Positions 7,778 through 15,204 of a stretch of DNA of 35,266 bases are shown in pieces (the first letter of the stretch is position 1; each line of letters begins with the position of its first letter). The DNA lies in the NCBI GenBank assembly GCA_028277105.1, contig JANQHO010000162.1:1-35266 (forward strand). Reading direction: 5' to 3'. This DNA comes from Owenweeksia sp. Its GTDB lineage: Bacteria > Bacteroidota > Bacteroidia > Flavobacteriales > Schleiferiaceae. Under the pieces are notes generated by a model. It made no database searches and was not told the origin of the DNA. It was given only the letters and a program-made list of their open reading frames with translations. The position numbers and the translations under genes are program-made.

Positions 7778-9840
7778 AAGAACTACAAAAGCGTATTATA
7801 GCCAGGGATATTAGCTGGTTGTCATTTAATGAGCGCGTATTACAGGAGGCGCTGGATGAGAATAATCCCTTAATTGAGAGGATGCGTTTCCTCGGAATAT
7901 TTTCCAGTAACATGGATGAGTTTTTCAGGGTGCGTTACGCCAGTATGAAGCGTTTGTCGCAATTGAGTGATGATCCCGAAAAGAGGTTGGGGGGATATTC
8001 TCCCGGTGAGGTTTTGGCAGAGATATCAGCAAAAGCTATGGAGATGCAGGCCAAGTCGCAGGAGATCAACGATATGTTGATGGGAGAACTGGAGAAGGAA
8101 GATATCTGCTTTGTGGACGAGAATAACCTGACGGCCGGCCAGCAGGAATACGTGCGCAAATATTTTATCGATAAGGTGAGTCCTGCGGTATTTACTTTGA
8201 TCCTTAGTGGTCGTGCCCGGGTACCCGAACTCAAAGATAAATCCATTTACCTGGCTATAAAGCTCATTCGCGATAGTGAGCCTGAAAGACCGGATATTGC
8301 CCTGATAGAAGTACCCTCTGACCTGGTTGGGCGCTTTGTGGAATTGCCCAAGTATGGTAAACAGTACATTATGTATCTGGAAGACCTGATCCGTTATAAC
8401 CTGGAGTATATTTTCTTTACTTATCAGTTCGACAGGATCGAGGCCCATACCGTAAAAATCACCAGGGATGCCGAATTGGACCTGGATGATGATGTATCCA
8501 AAAGTTTCCTGGAAAAAATGACCAGATCATTAAAAAACAGGCGCATTGGCGATCCGGTACGTTTTGTTTACGACAAGAATATATCCGAAGATATGCTGCA
8601 GTTCTTAATGCAGCGTATGGATCTGGATAGTTACGACAGCCTGATTCCCGGTGGGCGTTATCACAATAAAAAGGACTACATCAAATTCCCTCATGTAGGG
8701 GATAAAAACCTGGAATTTGAGCCTTTACCCCCGGTTCAGCATCCCGATCTGGACATGGATCGCAGTATCCTCAATGTGATCAGAGAAAGGGATGTACTGT
8801 TGTTCTTACCTTATCACAACTTCAGCTATTTCATTAGGACTCTACGCGAGGCGGCTATTGATCCTCATGTTACCAGCATTCAAACAACCCTATACCGTTT
8901 AGCCGGCAAGTCACGGGTAATTAGTGCTTTAGTCAATGCCGCTAAAAACGGTAAACAGGTTACCGTGGTAATAGAGCTGCGCGCCCGCTTTGATGAAGAG
9001 GCCAATATTAAATGGACCCAGGAGCTGCAAACCGAAGGCGTACAGGTTATTTTTGGTGTACCAGGACTTAAGGTTCACAGCAAACTACTTTTAATAACCA
9101 GGGAAGAAGATAGTAAAACCCGTTATTATGCCAGCATTGGGACCGGTAATTTCAACGAGTCAACCGCTAAGCTTTATACCGATTATCACCTTTTGACCAG
9201 CAGGTCTGAGATCACTAAAGAGGTTAAAAAAGTATTCGATTTTCTGGAGAATAACTATAAAATTTTTAATTATAAGCACCTCTCAGTATCACCCCATACC
9301 ACGCGTAAATCCTTTCTCAAACTCATAGACCGGGAGATCGAACACGCCAAAAAAGGCAACCCTACAGGAATATTTATTAAGCTCAATAGTTTATGTGACA
9401 CAAAACTGATCGAGAAGCTCTACGAAGCCAGCAGTTACGGGGTAAAAATACGCCTCATTATCCGCGGTATTTGTTCACTTATTCCGGGTATTAAGGGCAT
9501 GAGCGAAAATATAGAAGCCATTAGCATACTCGATCGTTTTCTGGAGCACTCCAGGGTAATGGTATTCGAGAATGGGGGCGATCCCAAGTACTATATTTCT
9601 TCTGCCGACTGGATGCCCCGCAATCTGGATTACCGGGTGGAAGTTACCACGCCTATTTACGATGACCGCATCAAAAAACAATTGCGTGATCACCTGGAAA
9701 TTGCCTGGAAGGATAATGTAAAGGCCCGTTGGCACAATGAAGAACTCAATAATGACTACCGTAAAATAAAAGGGCCTAAGATTCGCTCTCAATACGCCCT
9801 GTACGATTACGTGAAAAAACAATTAAAGCACGGGAAGTGA
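7774..9840 (+). CDS. ppk1: Polyphosphate kinase 1
   Basis: A 688-residue PPK1, full length for the family. It reversibly transfers the terminal phosphate of ATP to polyphosphate. The N-terminal domain begins with the typical ISWLSFNERVLQEA, followed by SNMDEFFRVR. The C-terminal phospholipase-D-like domains carry KVHSKLLLI, whose His435 has the same number as the autophosphorylated His of E. coli PPK, then YASIGTGNFNESTA and the second-domain ISSADWMPRNLDYRVEV. The start is GTG, overlapping the preceding stop (GTGA); an SD-like AAAAGGAG supports it. It ends in another GTGA overlap with ppx, so synthesis and hydrolysis of polyphosphate are encoded on one coupled transcript. Confidence 0.96.
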   Translation: MKELQKRIIARDISWLSFNERVLQEALDENNPLIERMRFLGIFSSNMDEFFRVRYASMKRLSQLSDDPEKRLGGYSPGEVLAEISAKAMEMQAKSQEINDMLMGELEKEDICFVDENNLTAGQQEYVRKYFIDKVSPAVFTLILSGRARVPELKDKSIYLAIKLIRDSEPERPDIALIEVPSDLVGRFVELPKYGKQYIMYLEDLIRYNLEYIFFTYQFDRIEAHTVKITRDAELDLDDDVSKSFLEKMTRSLKNRRIGDPVRFVYDKNISEDMLQFLMQRMDLDSYDSLIPGGRYHNKKDYIKFPHVGDKNLEFEPLPPVQHPDLDMDRSILNVIRERDVLLFLPYHNFSYFIRTLREAAIDPHVTSIQTTLYRLAGKSRVISALVNAAKNGKQVTVVIELRARFDEEANIKWTQELQTEGVQVIFGVPGLKVHSKLLLITREEDSKTRYYASIGTGNFNESTAKLYTDYHLLTSRSEITKEVKKVFDFLENNYKIFNYKHLSVSPHTTRKSFLKLIDREIEHAKKGNPTGIFIKLNSLCDTKLIEKLYEASSYGVKIRLIIRGICSLIPGIKGMSENIEAISILDRFLEHSRVMVFENGGDPKYYISSADWMPRNLDYRVEVTTPIYDDRIKKQLRDHLEIAWKDNVKARWHNEELNNDYRKIKGPKIRSQYALYDYVKKQLKHGK

Positions 9841-10730
9841 AAGTTCACAAATTAGCCGGAATAGACATAGGGTCTAACTCTGTGAGGTTATTGGTATCCA
9901 ACGTTATTTCAGATGGTAAAAAAACACTGTACAAAAAATCATCTCTTACCCGCTTGCCCATCCGCCTGGGGTCTGACGCCTTTTCTAAAGGCAGAATAGG
10001 CAGTAGAAAAGTAAAAAAACTAGTAACTGGTATGAAGGCCTATTCGCATATCATGAAAGTACACGGGGTAGAGCGTTACCGGGCCTGTGCTACTTCGGCT
10101 TTGCGCGAAGCAGACAACGGTTTGCAGGTAGTGCGCCAGGTTTATGAAGAAAGCGGCATCAACATAGAATTGATTGACGGTAAGGAAGAAGCCCGTATGA
10201 TCTTTAATTCCGAAATGATAGAAAACATCAAAGATCAGGAAGATACTTTTCTTTACATTGATGTTGGGGGTGGAAGTACGGAACTCACCCTTTTTCACAA
10301 GGAGAAGATCGTGAGCAGTTATTCTTTTAAGATCGGCACTATTCGCCTGTTGGATGAAATGGTGAAGAAGAAGCACTGGGACGAGATGAAGGCCTGGATA
10401 AAATCTGAAACCAAAGGGAAAGACGATATCTTGATGGTGGGTTCCGGGGGTAATATCAACCGTACTTTTAAAATGTCGGATAAAAAGACCGGGCACCCTT
10501 TGGGTATAGGTTACCTCGAAAACACCTATAATCTTTTGAGCAAGTTCAGTCCGGAAGAGCGTATGATAAAATTTGACCTGAATCCCGACCGGGCAGACGT
10601 TATTACCCACGCCTTAAAGATATATATTTCGGCTATGAATTGGGCTGATTCAGAGCGTATGCTCGTTCCAAAAAAAGGTTTGGCAGATGGTATTGTTCGA
10701 TACTTGCACAGGGAGTATTTCATAGCTTAG
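9837..10730 (+). CDS. ppx: Ppx/GppA-family exopolyphosphatase
   Basis: A 297-residue protein of the actin-like (ASKHA) Ppx/GppA fold. The first phosphate-binding motif is GIDIGSNSVRLL, ATSALREADNG provides the catalytic region, and YIDVGGGSTELTLF is the second phosphate-binding loop. It lacks the C-terminal HD-like extension of E. coli PPX (about 510 residues) and is the short form usual in Bacteroidota. It removes terminal phosphate from polyphosphate or guanosine pentaphosphate, and the ppk1 neighbourhood favours polyphosphate. The start is GTG, in a GTGA overlap with ppk1. No clear terminator follows; an AT-rich gap leads to the next promoter. Confidence 0.9.
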   Translation: MKVHKLAGIDIGSNSVRLLVSNVISDGKKTLYKKSSLTRLPIRLGSDAFSKGRIGSRKVKKLVTGMKAYSHIMKVHGVERYRACATSALREADNGLQVVRQVYEESGINIELIDGKEEARMIFNSEMIENIKDQEDTFLYIDVGGGSTELTLFHKEKIVSSYSFKIGTIRLLDEMVKKKHWDEMKAWIKSETKGKDDILMVGSGGNINRTFKMSDKKTGHPLGIGYLENTYNLLSKFSPEERMIKFDLNPDRADVITHALKIYISAMNWADSERMLVPKKGLADGIVRYLHREYFIA

Positions 10731-10787
10731 TTATTAAAATATAGTTTTTTGTTATTGATTTTTAATTACAATAATTCATTCTTATTG

Positions 10788-10795
10788 TATTTTTG
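10788..10795 (+). promoter_or_regulatory. -7 promoter box for the thioredoxin operon
   Basis: TATTTTTG is an exact match to the Bacteroidota -7 consensus TAnnTTTG and lies 16 bases before the ATG at 10812. I see no clear TTG at the usual -33 distance, so the promoter call rests on the -7 box and position. Confidence 0.5.
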
Positions 10796-10811
10796 CGTCA
10801 AAATCTAAAAA

Positions 10812-11129
10812 ATGGCTGTAATAACATCAACAGATAACGATTTCGCACAACACATCAATAGCAATTCCAAGGTAGTAGTTAAATATTATGCTGACTGGTG
10901 CGGCAATTGCAAATTGTTTGCCCCTAAATACAAGCGGGTGAGTAATGAAGAGGATAAAGCAGACATCTTATTTTTAGATGTGGATGCTGAAAAAAATCCT
11001 GAAGCTCGCAAAATGGCAGGTGTAGACAATTTGCCTTATATGGCGGTATTTAAGGATGGAGCCTTAGTGGAAGGTAGTGCCAGCAGCAAAGAGGATTATT
11101 TGAGAACCCTTTTAGAAAAACTGAACTGA
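10812..11129 (+). CDS. Thioredoxin-family protein with WCGNC active site
   Basis: A 105-residue cytoplasmic thioredoxin fold without a signal peptide. The active site is WCGNC (Cys30 and Cys33) rather than canonical WCGPC, and the cis-proline is in DNLPYMAVF. Replacing Pro by Asn in the CxxC loop normally alters redox potential and partner choice, so this is a thioredoxin-like reductant rather than a certain general thioredoxin. It overlaps the next small gene by one base (TGATG), a coupling arrangement, and it faces thiol peroxidase Tpx across a shared terminator. The neighbourhood suggests, but does not prove, that it reduces Tpx. Confidence 0.9.
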   Translation: MAVITSTDNDFAQHINSNSKVVVKYYADWCGNCKLFAPKYKRVSNEEDKADILFLDVDAEKNPEARKMAGVDNLPYMAVFKDGALVEGSASSKEDYLRTLLEKLN

Positions 11130-11368
11130 TGAAAGTACCTGCTATCAAAAAACTACTTCATCACGATTTAAGCGAATTGAAAAAAGCCGAGGAGCTTTTA
11201 TCGGAAGAGCAAGCTCCTCAAATTGAAATTGAAGGTGAAGATGAAGGCGAAAAGCTGACCCATGTATTTGGGGCGATCTGGATAAAGGAAAAGGTAGCTT
11301 CGGGGGAAATGAATGAAAGGGAAGCTCTTAGGGCGTTCACGGAAAAAGTCAGAAATTCGATCAACTAA
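11129..11368 (+). CDS. Small DUF6952-like protein
   Basis: A 79-residue acidic protein that fits DUF6952, a small uncharacterised Bacteroidota family commonly adjacent to thioredoxin-like genes. Residues 1-28 look helical (VPAIKKLLHHDLSELKKAEE), residues 29-44 are highly acidic, and the C-terminal half (HVFGAIWIKEKVASGEMNEREA) is again helical. There are no cysteines, no signal peptide and no membrane segment. It is coupled to the upstream thioredoxin-like gene by a one-base TGATG overlap and followed at once by a terminator, so the two form a bicistronic operon. Function is unknown; a protein partner or adaptor for the thioredoxin is a reasonable guess only. Confidence 0.75.
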   Translation: MKVPAIKKLLHHDLSELKKAEELLSEEQAPQIEIEGEDEGEKLTHVFGAIWIKEKVASGEMNEREALRAFTEKVRNSIN

Positions 11369-11393
11369 AAAAGGCGGGTATATCCCGCCTTTT
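11369..11393. terminator. Bidirectional intrinsic terminator
   Basis: A stem AAAAGGCGGG / CCCGCCTTTT with a TATAT loop directly follows the DUF6952-like stop and precedes the tpx stop on the other strand. It is GC-rich and flanked by A and T runs, so it can serve both convergent units. Confidence 0.85.
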
Positions 11394-11394
11394 G

Positions 11395-11895
11395 TTATTT
11401 TAGACTATTCAAAGCCGCTTCGTAGTTGGGTTCATCTACTATTTCCGGTACCTGTTCCGAATGAATGACATGACCGTTTTCGGCTACTACAACCACCACT
11501 CTCGACATCAAACCAGCCAGAGGCCCGCTGGTCATTAATACCTTGTATTTATCGCTGAAATCATGGTCTTTGAATTCCGAGAGTGTTTCCACCCCTTCCA
11601 GACCTTCTGCGGCACAAAATCTTTTTTGAGCAAAAGGAAGATCCCTGCTGATATTTAAGACTATGGTATTGTCCAATCCTGCTGCCTTTTCGTTGAATTT
11701 TCTCACCGATGTAGCACAGGTGGAAGTGTCAATACTGGGAAATATGTTCAGGACCACTCTTTTTCCTTGAAAGTCGCTGAGGTGACGATCTGCCATATTA
11801 GAGTCTGTCAGTTTAAAATCAGGGGCGCGGTCTCCAGTTTGCAATATTTCACCAGCAGTGGAAACCGGATTGCCTTTTAGTGTTATTTCAGACAT
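11395..11895 (-). CDS. tpx: Thiol peroxidase (atypical 2-Cys peroxiredoxin)
   Basis: A 166-residue Tpx-family peroxiredoxin, normal length for the family. The peroxidatic Cys60 is in DTSTCATSVRKFN and the resolving Cys94 in QKRFCAAEG, matching Cys61 and Cys95 of E. coli Tpx. RDLPFAQ before the resolving Cys is a Tpx signature. It reduces hydrogen peroxide and alkyl hydroperoxides in the cytoplasm using thioredoxin. A thioredoxin-like gene lies convergently next door, which fits as electron donor. The ATG at 11895 is preceded by an A/T-rich leader. Confidence 0.96.
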   Translation of the reverse strand: MSEITLKGNPVSTAGEILQTGDRAPDFKLTDSNMADRHLSDFQGKRVVLNIFPSIDTSTCATSVRKFNEKAAGLDNTIVLNISRDLPFAQKRFCAAEGLEGVETLSEFKDHDFSDKYKVLMTSGPLAGLMSRVVVVVAENGHVIHSEQVPEIVDEPNYEAALNSLK

Positions 11896-11960
11896 TTTTT
11901 AATTTTTGATTCATAGTTTAAAAGCAAATGAAAGGGAAAAAGTTTTGCAGCTGCCGATAA

Positions 11961-11988
11961 TTGTAAAGTTTTTCAATTGCTATTTTCG
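11961..11988 (+). promoter_or_regulatory. Candidate promoter for the flavoprotein gene
   Basis: TTG at 11961-11963 and TATTTTCG at 11981-11988 (7 of 8 to TAnnTTTG) are spaced by 17 bases, within the Bacteroidota range. The ATG at 11998 follows after about 9 bases, so the leader would be very short or absent. Confidence 0.35.
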
Positions 11989-11997
11989 CTGGCTGTG

Positions 11998-13152
11998 ATG
12001 AAAGTGGATAGATTGGACTATGATGTAGTGATCTCGGGGGCTGGGCCCGCAGGCTCGGTTTGTGCCATGGCTTTGGAAAAGAGCGGTTTAAGAGTAGCCT
12101 TGCTGGATAAATCGAGTTTTCCGCGCGACAAGATATGCGGAGATTTCATTGCTGCTATGGGATTGAGAGAGCTTTATAAAGTAAATCCCCACCTGGAAAA
12201 GAGATTTGAAGAATATCCCTGTAAAGTCATAAATCGCAAAACCAGGTTCATTGTAGGCAATGGAAGGGAAATTCCGGCCAGTTGGGTATTGAAATCCTAT
12301 ACTATAAGGAGACAGCATTTCGATAATATTCTTTTAGAGGAAGTACTAAACAAGGGAATAGCAGATTTTTACCCGGAAAGCCAAATTGTAAAGATCAGGC
12401 CAGATAAAGAAAACCTTAAGATAGAAAGCCGCCAGGGGCATAGTTTTTCAGCCAAAATGATAATCGGGGCAGACGGAGCCCATTCTATTGTGGCAAAGTT
12501 GTTGGCAGGTTTTAAAATAGACCGTAAACACTACGGAGGCTCGGTAAGGGCCTATTATACCAATGTAAAAAGCATAGACACCGAAGAAAATGAGGTCTAC
12601 GTACACAAGAAGGTAACCCCAGGTTATTTCTGGCTTTTTCCGGTCTCTCCCACAGAGGCCAATGTAGGGCTTGGAATGCAAAGCAAATACATCACCTCCC
12701 AAAAAATTGATCTCAAGAGCTTGTTCTTTCGCTTTATCGAAGAGTCTCCACTGTTACAGCAAAAGCTGGGCTCTGCGCAGATGTTGGGAAAGCTGGAGGG
12801 TTTTGGTTTACCTTTTTACAGCAAAAGGCAAAAAGTTTCCGGAGACCGTTTTCTGTTAACGGGGGATGCCGCTTCTATGATAGACCCCTCTAATGGGGAA
12901 GGTATTATGCAGGCCATGGTAAGCGGAAGAATGGCAGCGGAATTCACCATAAAATGTTTTGAGCAAAACCGCTTTGATGAAGCATTTACTCAAGAATATG
13001 CCCGCCTTTTGCACAACAGGTTTTGGCGGGAGATGAAGATCAAATCCCTTTTGGTCAACACTTTGGCCAATAAACCCTGGTTGATTTACAGTGGGGCTTA
13101 TCTGTGTGATAAGAGTCCTCTTATAAAGAGAGCTATTCAAAAGTTGATGTAG
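11998..13152 (+). CDS. FAD-dependent oxidoreductase, geranylgeranyl reductase family
   Basis: About 384 residues from the ATG at 11998; an in-frame TTG at 11977 is less likely because the residues between are not part of the fold. The N-terminal FAD-binding motif is GAGPAG (residues 14-19), followed by DKSSFPRDKICGDF, the family's conserved segment after the first strands. GADGAHS and the C-terminal TGDAASMIDPSNGEG (FAD pyrophosphate and ribityl contacts) are also present. The closest family is geranylgeranyl-reductase-like / p-hydroxybenzoate-hydroxylase-fold flavoproteins, which reduce isoprenoid chains or oxidise aromatics. Substrate cannot be read from sequence, and the flanking genes do not help. 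It stands alone, convergent with the methyltransferase. Confidence 0.85.
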   Translation: MKVDRLDYDVVISGAGPAGSVCAMALEKSGLRVALLDKSSFPRDKICGDFIAAMGLRELYKVNPHLEKRFEEYPCKVINRKTRFIVGNGREIPASWVLKSYTIRRQHFDNILLEEVLNKGIADFYPESQIVKIRPDKENLKIESRQGHSFSAKMIIGADGAHSIVAKLLAGFKIDRKHYGGSVRAYYTNVKSIDTEENEVYVHKKVTPGYFWLFPVSPTEANVGLGMQSKYITSQKIDLKSLFFRFIEESPLLQQKLGSAQMLGKLEGFGLPFYSKRQKVSGDRFLLTGDAASMIDPSNGEGIMQAMVSGRMAAEFTIKCFEQNRFDEAFTQEYARLLHNRFWREMKIKSLLVNTLANKPWLIYSGAYLCDKSPLIKRAIQKLM

Positions 13153-13162
13153 AAGAAACCGG

Positions 13163-13304
13163 CTACCTATCCTGTTACCTTGAGTTTTTCTGCAAAGCTG
13201 AAAAGTACCCGCCTGCCGGTGGGCAGGTCGAAGGGTGTCAGGATAGGTAGACCAGTCTTCGATACAAATTTTCTCGTACACTCGAAAATCCACTCAGACT
13301 GACA
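13163..13304. repeat. Intergenic palindromic (REP-like) element
   Basis: The first part of the 372-base gap between 13153 and 13524. CTACCTATCCTG (13163-13174) is the exact reverse complement of CAGGATAGGTAG (13239-13250). Inside them lies a second hairpin, CCTGCC / GGCAGG at 13212-13227. To the right, ATTTTC (13268-13273) and GAAAAT (13284-13289) form a third small dyad before CACTCAGACTGACA. Nested palindromes with GGCAGG cores in non-coding DNA are typical of dispersed REP-type elements. I see no coding potential. A related GGGCAGG palindrome occurs at 21235-21260. Confidence 0.6.
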
Positions 13305-13382
13305 AAAGTTGCCCGCTGCTTACACAATAAAAAGTACATACACTAGCATAAATTTTTATTTAGGATTAGGTTTATGTTGTGG

Positions 13383-13429
13383 CCGCCCTGGGAAATTTCC
13401 ATCCGTTTTCTACGCCCGGGCGGTTTTTT
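13383..13429 (+). terminator. Terminator-like hairpin with long loop
   Basis: CCGCCC-T-GGG (13383-13392) pairs with CCCGGGCGG (13415-13423), with one bulged T and a 22-base loop, followed by six T. It lies 230 bases beyond the flavoprotein stop, past the palindromic element, so it ends either a long 3' leader of that gene or a separate small transcript. From here to 13524 I see nothing else. Confidence 0.55.
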
Positions 13430-13524
13430 AATCTAACAAACCATACGGTAAGATCTGCTTCCAATTATAGCTTGGGAAAAGTTTGCTCACAGATAAAACT
13501 TATTCAGAAGATCCAGGGGGTGTG

Positions 13525-14322
13525 CTAAAAACGTTTTGCCTTAATCTGAAATATTCGGGGCATACTCATCATAGAATGCTCTTTTTTCCTGAATGCTATC
13601 AATTCATGGTAAATGTCATATGCTTTTTTTTGATCAACCAGCCTTTCTTCCAGTAGAGATGGCATAATTCCTTCAAATGTAATCTCGGCCATAAGTTTAC
13701 CTTCCCCGGAAATATGGGCTGGCTGGTAAATGCGGAACTCTATTTCAGTGAACCCCGTTTGTATCATCAAGGCTGTCAGGTTTTGCCCTCTGTTGGCATC
13801 AGCTCCCCGGCTTTTAAGCAGCTTTTGATATAATGATACATATTTGTCAAAAGCTTTATTGGGAGGATGGGAAAAGTGCCCCGAAAAATCAGTGTCTTCA
13901 ATTAAAACAGTACCTCCTGTTTTTAATGACTTAAACACCTTATTTAAGACCAGTTGAGGGTTGTGCAAATGTGAGAACAGAAATCTCGAATACACCAGGT
14001 CATATTCATCAATATCGTTAAATTGATAAACATCAGCTTGCTGAAACTGAATATTGACGATTTCTTTTGACCGACATGTTGTATCAGCAATTTCAATATT
14101 TCGTTTGTCGAGATCCAAAGCTTTTATACTACCGGAAGAACCTACCACCCCTGACATAAACATAGAAACATGACCTCCCCCGCAGCCCAGGTCGAGGCAT
14201 TTGTAGCCGGTAGATAGCCCTCCCCATCGTATAAACTCTTCGGTCTGCTCACCAATTGCTCTGGAAAGAATATCCAACCTGGACTTCCCTTTATCACCAC
14301 CGTATATGGTATACTCATTCAT
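13525..14322 (-). CDS. Class I SAM-dependent methyltransferase
   Basis: About 265 residues from the ATG at 14322. The frame continues 24 codons upstream into a hydrophobic stretch, but an exact -7 box (14338-14345) lies in that extension, so the internal start is preferred. Motif I is LDLGCGGGHVS (SAM binding), followed by ALDLDKRNIEIAD, the acidic residue at the end of strand 2. QADVYQFNDIDEYDLVYSRFLFSHL covers motifs II and III, and LVLNKVFKSLKTGGTVLIEDTDF is typical of ubiquinone/menaquinone-type methyltransferase folds. The C-terminal part (residues about 170-265) would cap the substrate site. No neighbour indicates the substrate. It is monocistronic. Confidence 0.85.
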   Translation of the reverse strand: MNEYTIYGGDKGKSRLDILSRAIGEQTEEFIRWGGLSTGYKCLDLGCGGGHVSMFMSGVVGSSGSIKALDLDKRNIEIADTTCRSKEIVNIQFQQADVYQFNDIDEYDLVYSRFLFSHLHNPQLVLNKVFKSLKTGGTVLIEDTDFSGHFSHPPNKAFDKYVSLYQKLLKSRGADANRGQNLTALMIQTGFTEIEFRIYQPAHISGEGKLMAEITFEGIMPSLLEERLVDQKKAYDIYHELIAFRKKEHSMMSMPRIFQIKAKRF

Positions 14323-14337
14323 ATAAGTAAAACTGAT

Positions 14338-14345
14338 CAAATATA
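14338..14345 (-). promoter_or_regulatory. -7 promoter box for the methyltransferase gene
   Basis: On the minus strand this reads TATATTTG, an exact match to TAnnTTTG, 15 bases before the ATG at 14322. It is the main reason for choosing that start. A matching -33 TTG is not obvious. Confidence 0.45.
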
Positions 14346-14504
14346 GTAAGTGATAGCAGAAGCAGCTGAAAAGAAAGTAGAGGAAATCTAACAAAAGGTT
14401 GATTTCAAAATTTCTTAACCTGCTATATTTTGCTTATTAGTATCTCTTTAGTTCTTTTACTGTTCTTTATAAGCTGTTTACCGTAGAGACCTAATCATAT
14501 CCTG

Positions 14505-15086
14505 ATGTTAGAAGCAACAAATAAACCTACGCTGATAGAGGCTGAAAAGGAGTTTCTTAGTGGAGACAAAGCTTCTTTTGAAACAGTTTTTAAGGAGTAT
14601 TATTCTTCATTGTGTCGTTTTGCCTCAATTTTTGTCAACGACCCCATGACGTCAGAAGAAGTAGTTTCTGATGTTTTTTTTAAGCTTTGGGTTAACAAGA
14701 ATAAAATAGTGATCAAGAGCGGGGTAAAGACTTATCTCTTCTCAATGGTACGCAATGCAGCTCTTGACCGATTAAATAATAAAGAGAATTATGAAGCAGC
14801 TCCGGAGCTGGAGAAACTGCAGATCGTATCGGAGGAAGATGACCGGGAAGAAGCGGACGAAAAACTCAGATTAGCCCAATCCATACTCGAAAAAATGCCG
14901 ACCCAGATGCGTCAGGTTTTCAGCCTGAATAAACTCGAAGGATTGAAGTATAAAGAAATAGCTGAAGTAATGGGGATATCGGTACGCACCGTACAAAACC
15001 ACATGGTAGCCTCCGTTAAATTCATAGAGAAAAATAAGATAAACCTGCCGGTTTCCATCTTTTTGCTGGCCCTCTCCCTGCAATAG
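14505..15086 (+). CDS. ECF RNA polymerase sigma factor, FecI-like (Bacteroides expansion family)
   Basis: A 193-residue ECF sigma factor. Region 2 spans about residues 25-95 (FKEYYSSLCRFASIFV, then EEVVSDVFFKLW for -10 recognition). Region 4 spans about 125-180, with the helix-turn-helix LKYKEIAEVMGISVRTVQNHM. There are no sigma 1.1 or sigma 3 regions. The gene is immediately upstream of a FecR-type anti-sigma factor and SusC with an STN domain, the classical cell-surface signalling cascade. Binding of the substrate to SusC would release this sigma through FecR and switch on the SusCD locus. The C-terminus ends in a short hydrophobic tail, common in this subgroup. Confidence 0.93.
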   Translation: MLEATNKPTLIEAEKEFLSGDKASFETVFKEYYSSLCRFASIFVNDPMTSEEVVSDVFFKLWVNKNKIVIKSGVKTYLFSMVRNAALDRLNNKENYEAAPELEKLQIVSEEDDREEADEKLRLAQSILEKMPTQMRQVFSLNKLEGLKYKEIAEVMGISVRTVQNHMVASVKFIEKNKINLPVSIFLLALSLQ

Positions 15087-15113
15087 TGCTATGGATATTT
15101 TTTCTAAGTCATA

Positions 15114-15163
15114 TTTAAGATTTTGTTTAAATCAGCAACACTTAACATTAACTTAATCTTAAA
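15114..15163. other. AT-rich inverted repeat between sigma and anti-sigma genes
   Basis: TTTAAGATT (15114-15122) is the exact reverse complement of AATCTTAAA (15155-15163), separated by 32 bases. It sits in the 112-base gap between the FecI-like and FecR-like genes. It could be a regulator dyad or chance in AT-rich DNA. Confidence 0.25.
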
Positions 15164-15204
15164 GACTGGTAGAAAATGGCTTTTCCCGGGTCTTATGAAT
15201 GATT

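Noticed and set aside
10020..10610. Minus-strand frame of 196 codons opposite ppx
   Set aside because: It lies fully inside a well-supported ppx gene, has no recognisable motif, and reads as random composition.
11977..11997. TTG-initiated N-terminal extension of the flavoprotein
   Set aside because: The ATG at 11998 lies just before the FAD-binding strand and after a candidate promoter; the extension adds nothing conserved.
14323..14394. Hydrophobic N-terminal extension of the methyltransferase as a membrane anchor
   Set aside because: An exact -7 box lies within it and an ATG at 14322 fits the usual start of the domain, so it is more likely promoter DNA.
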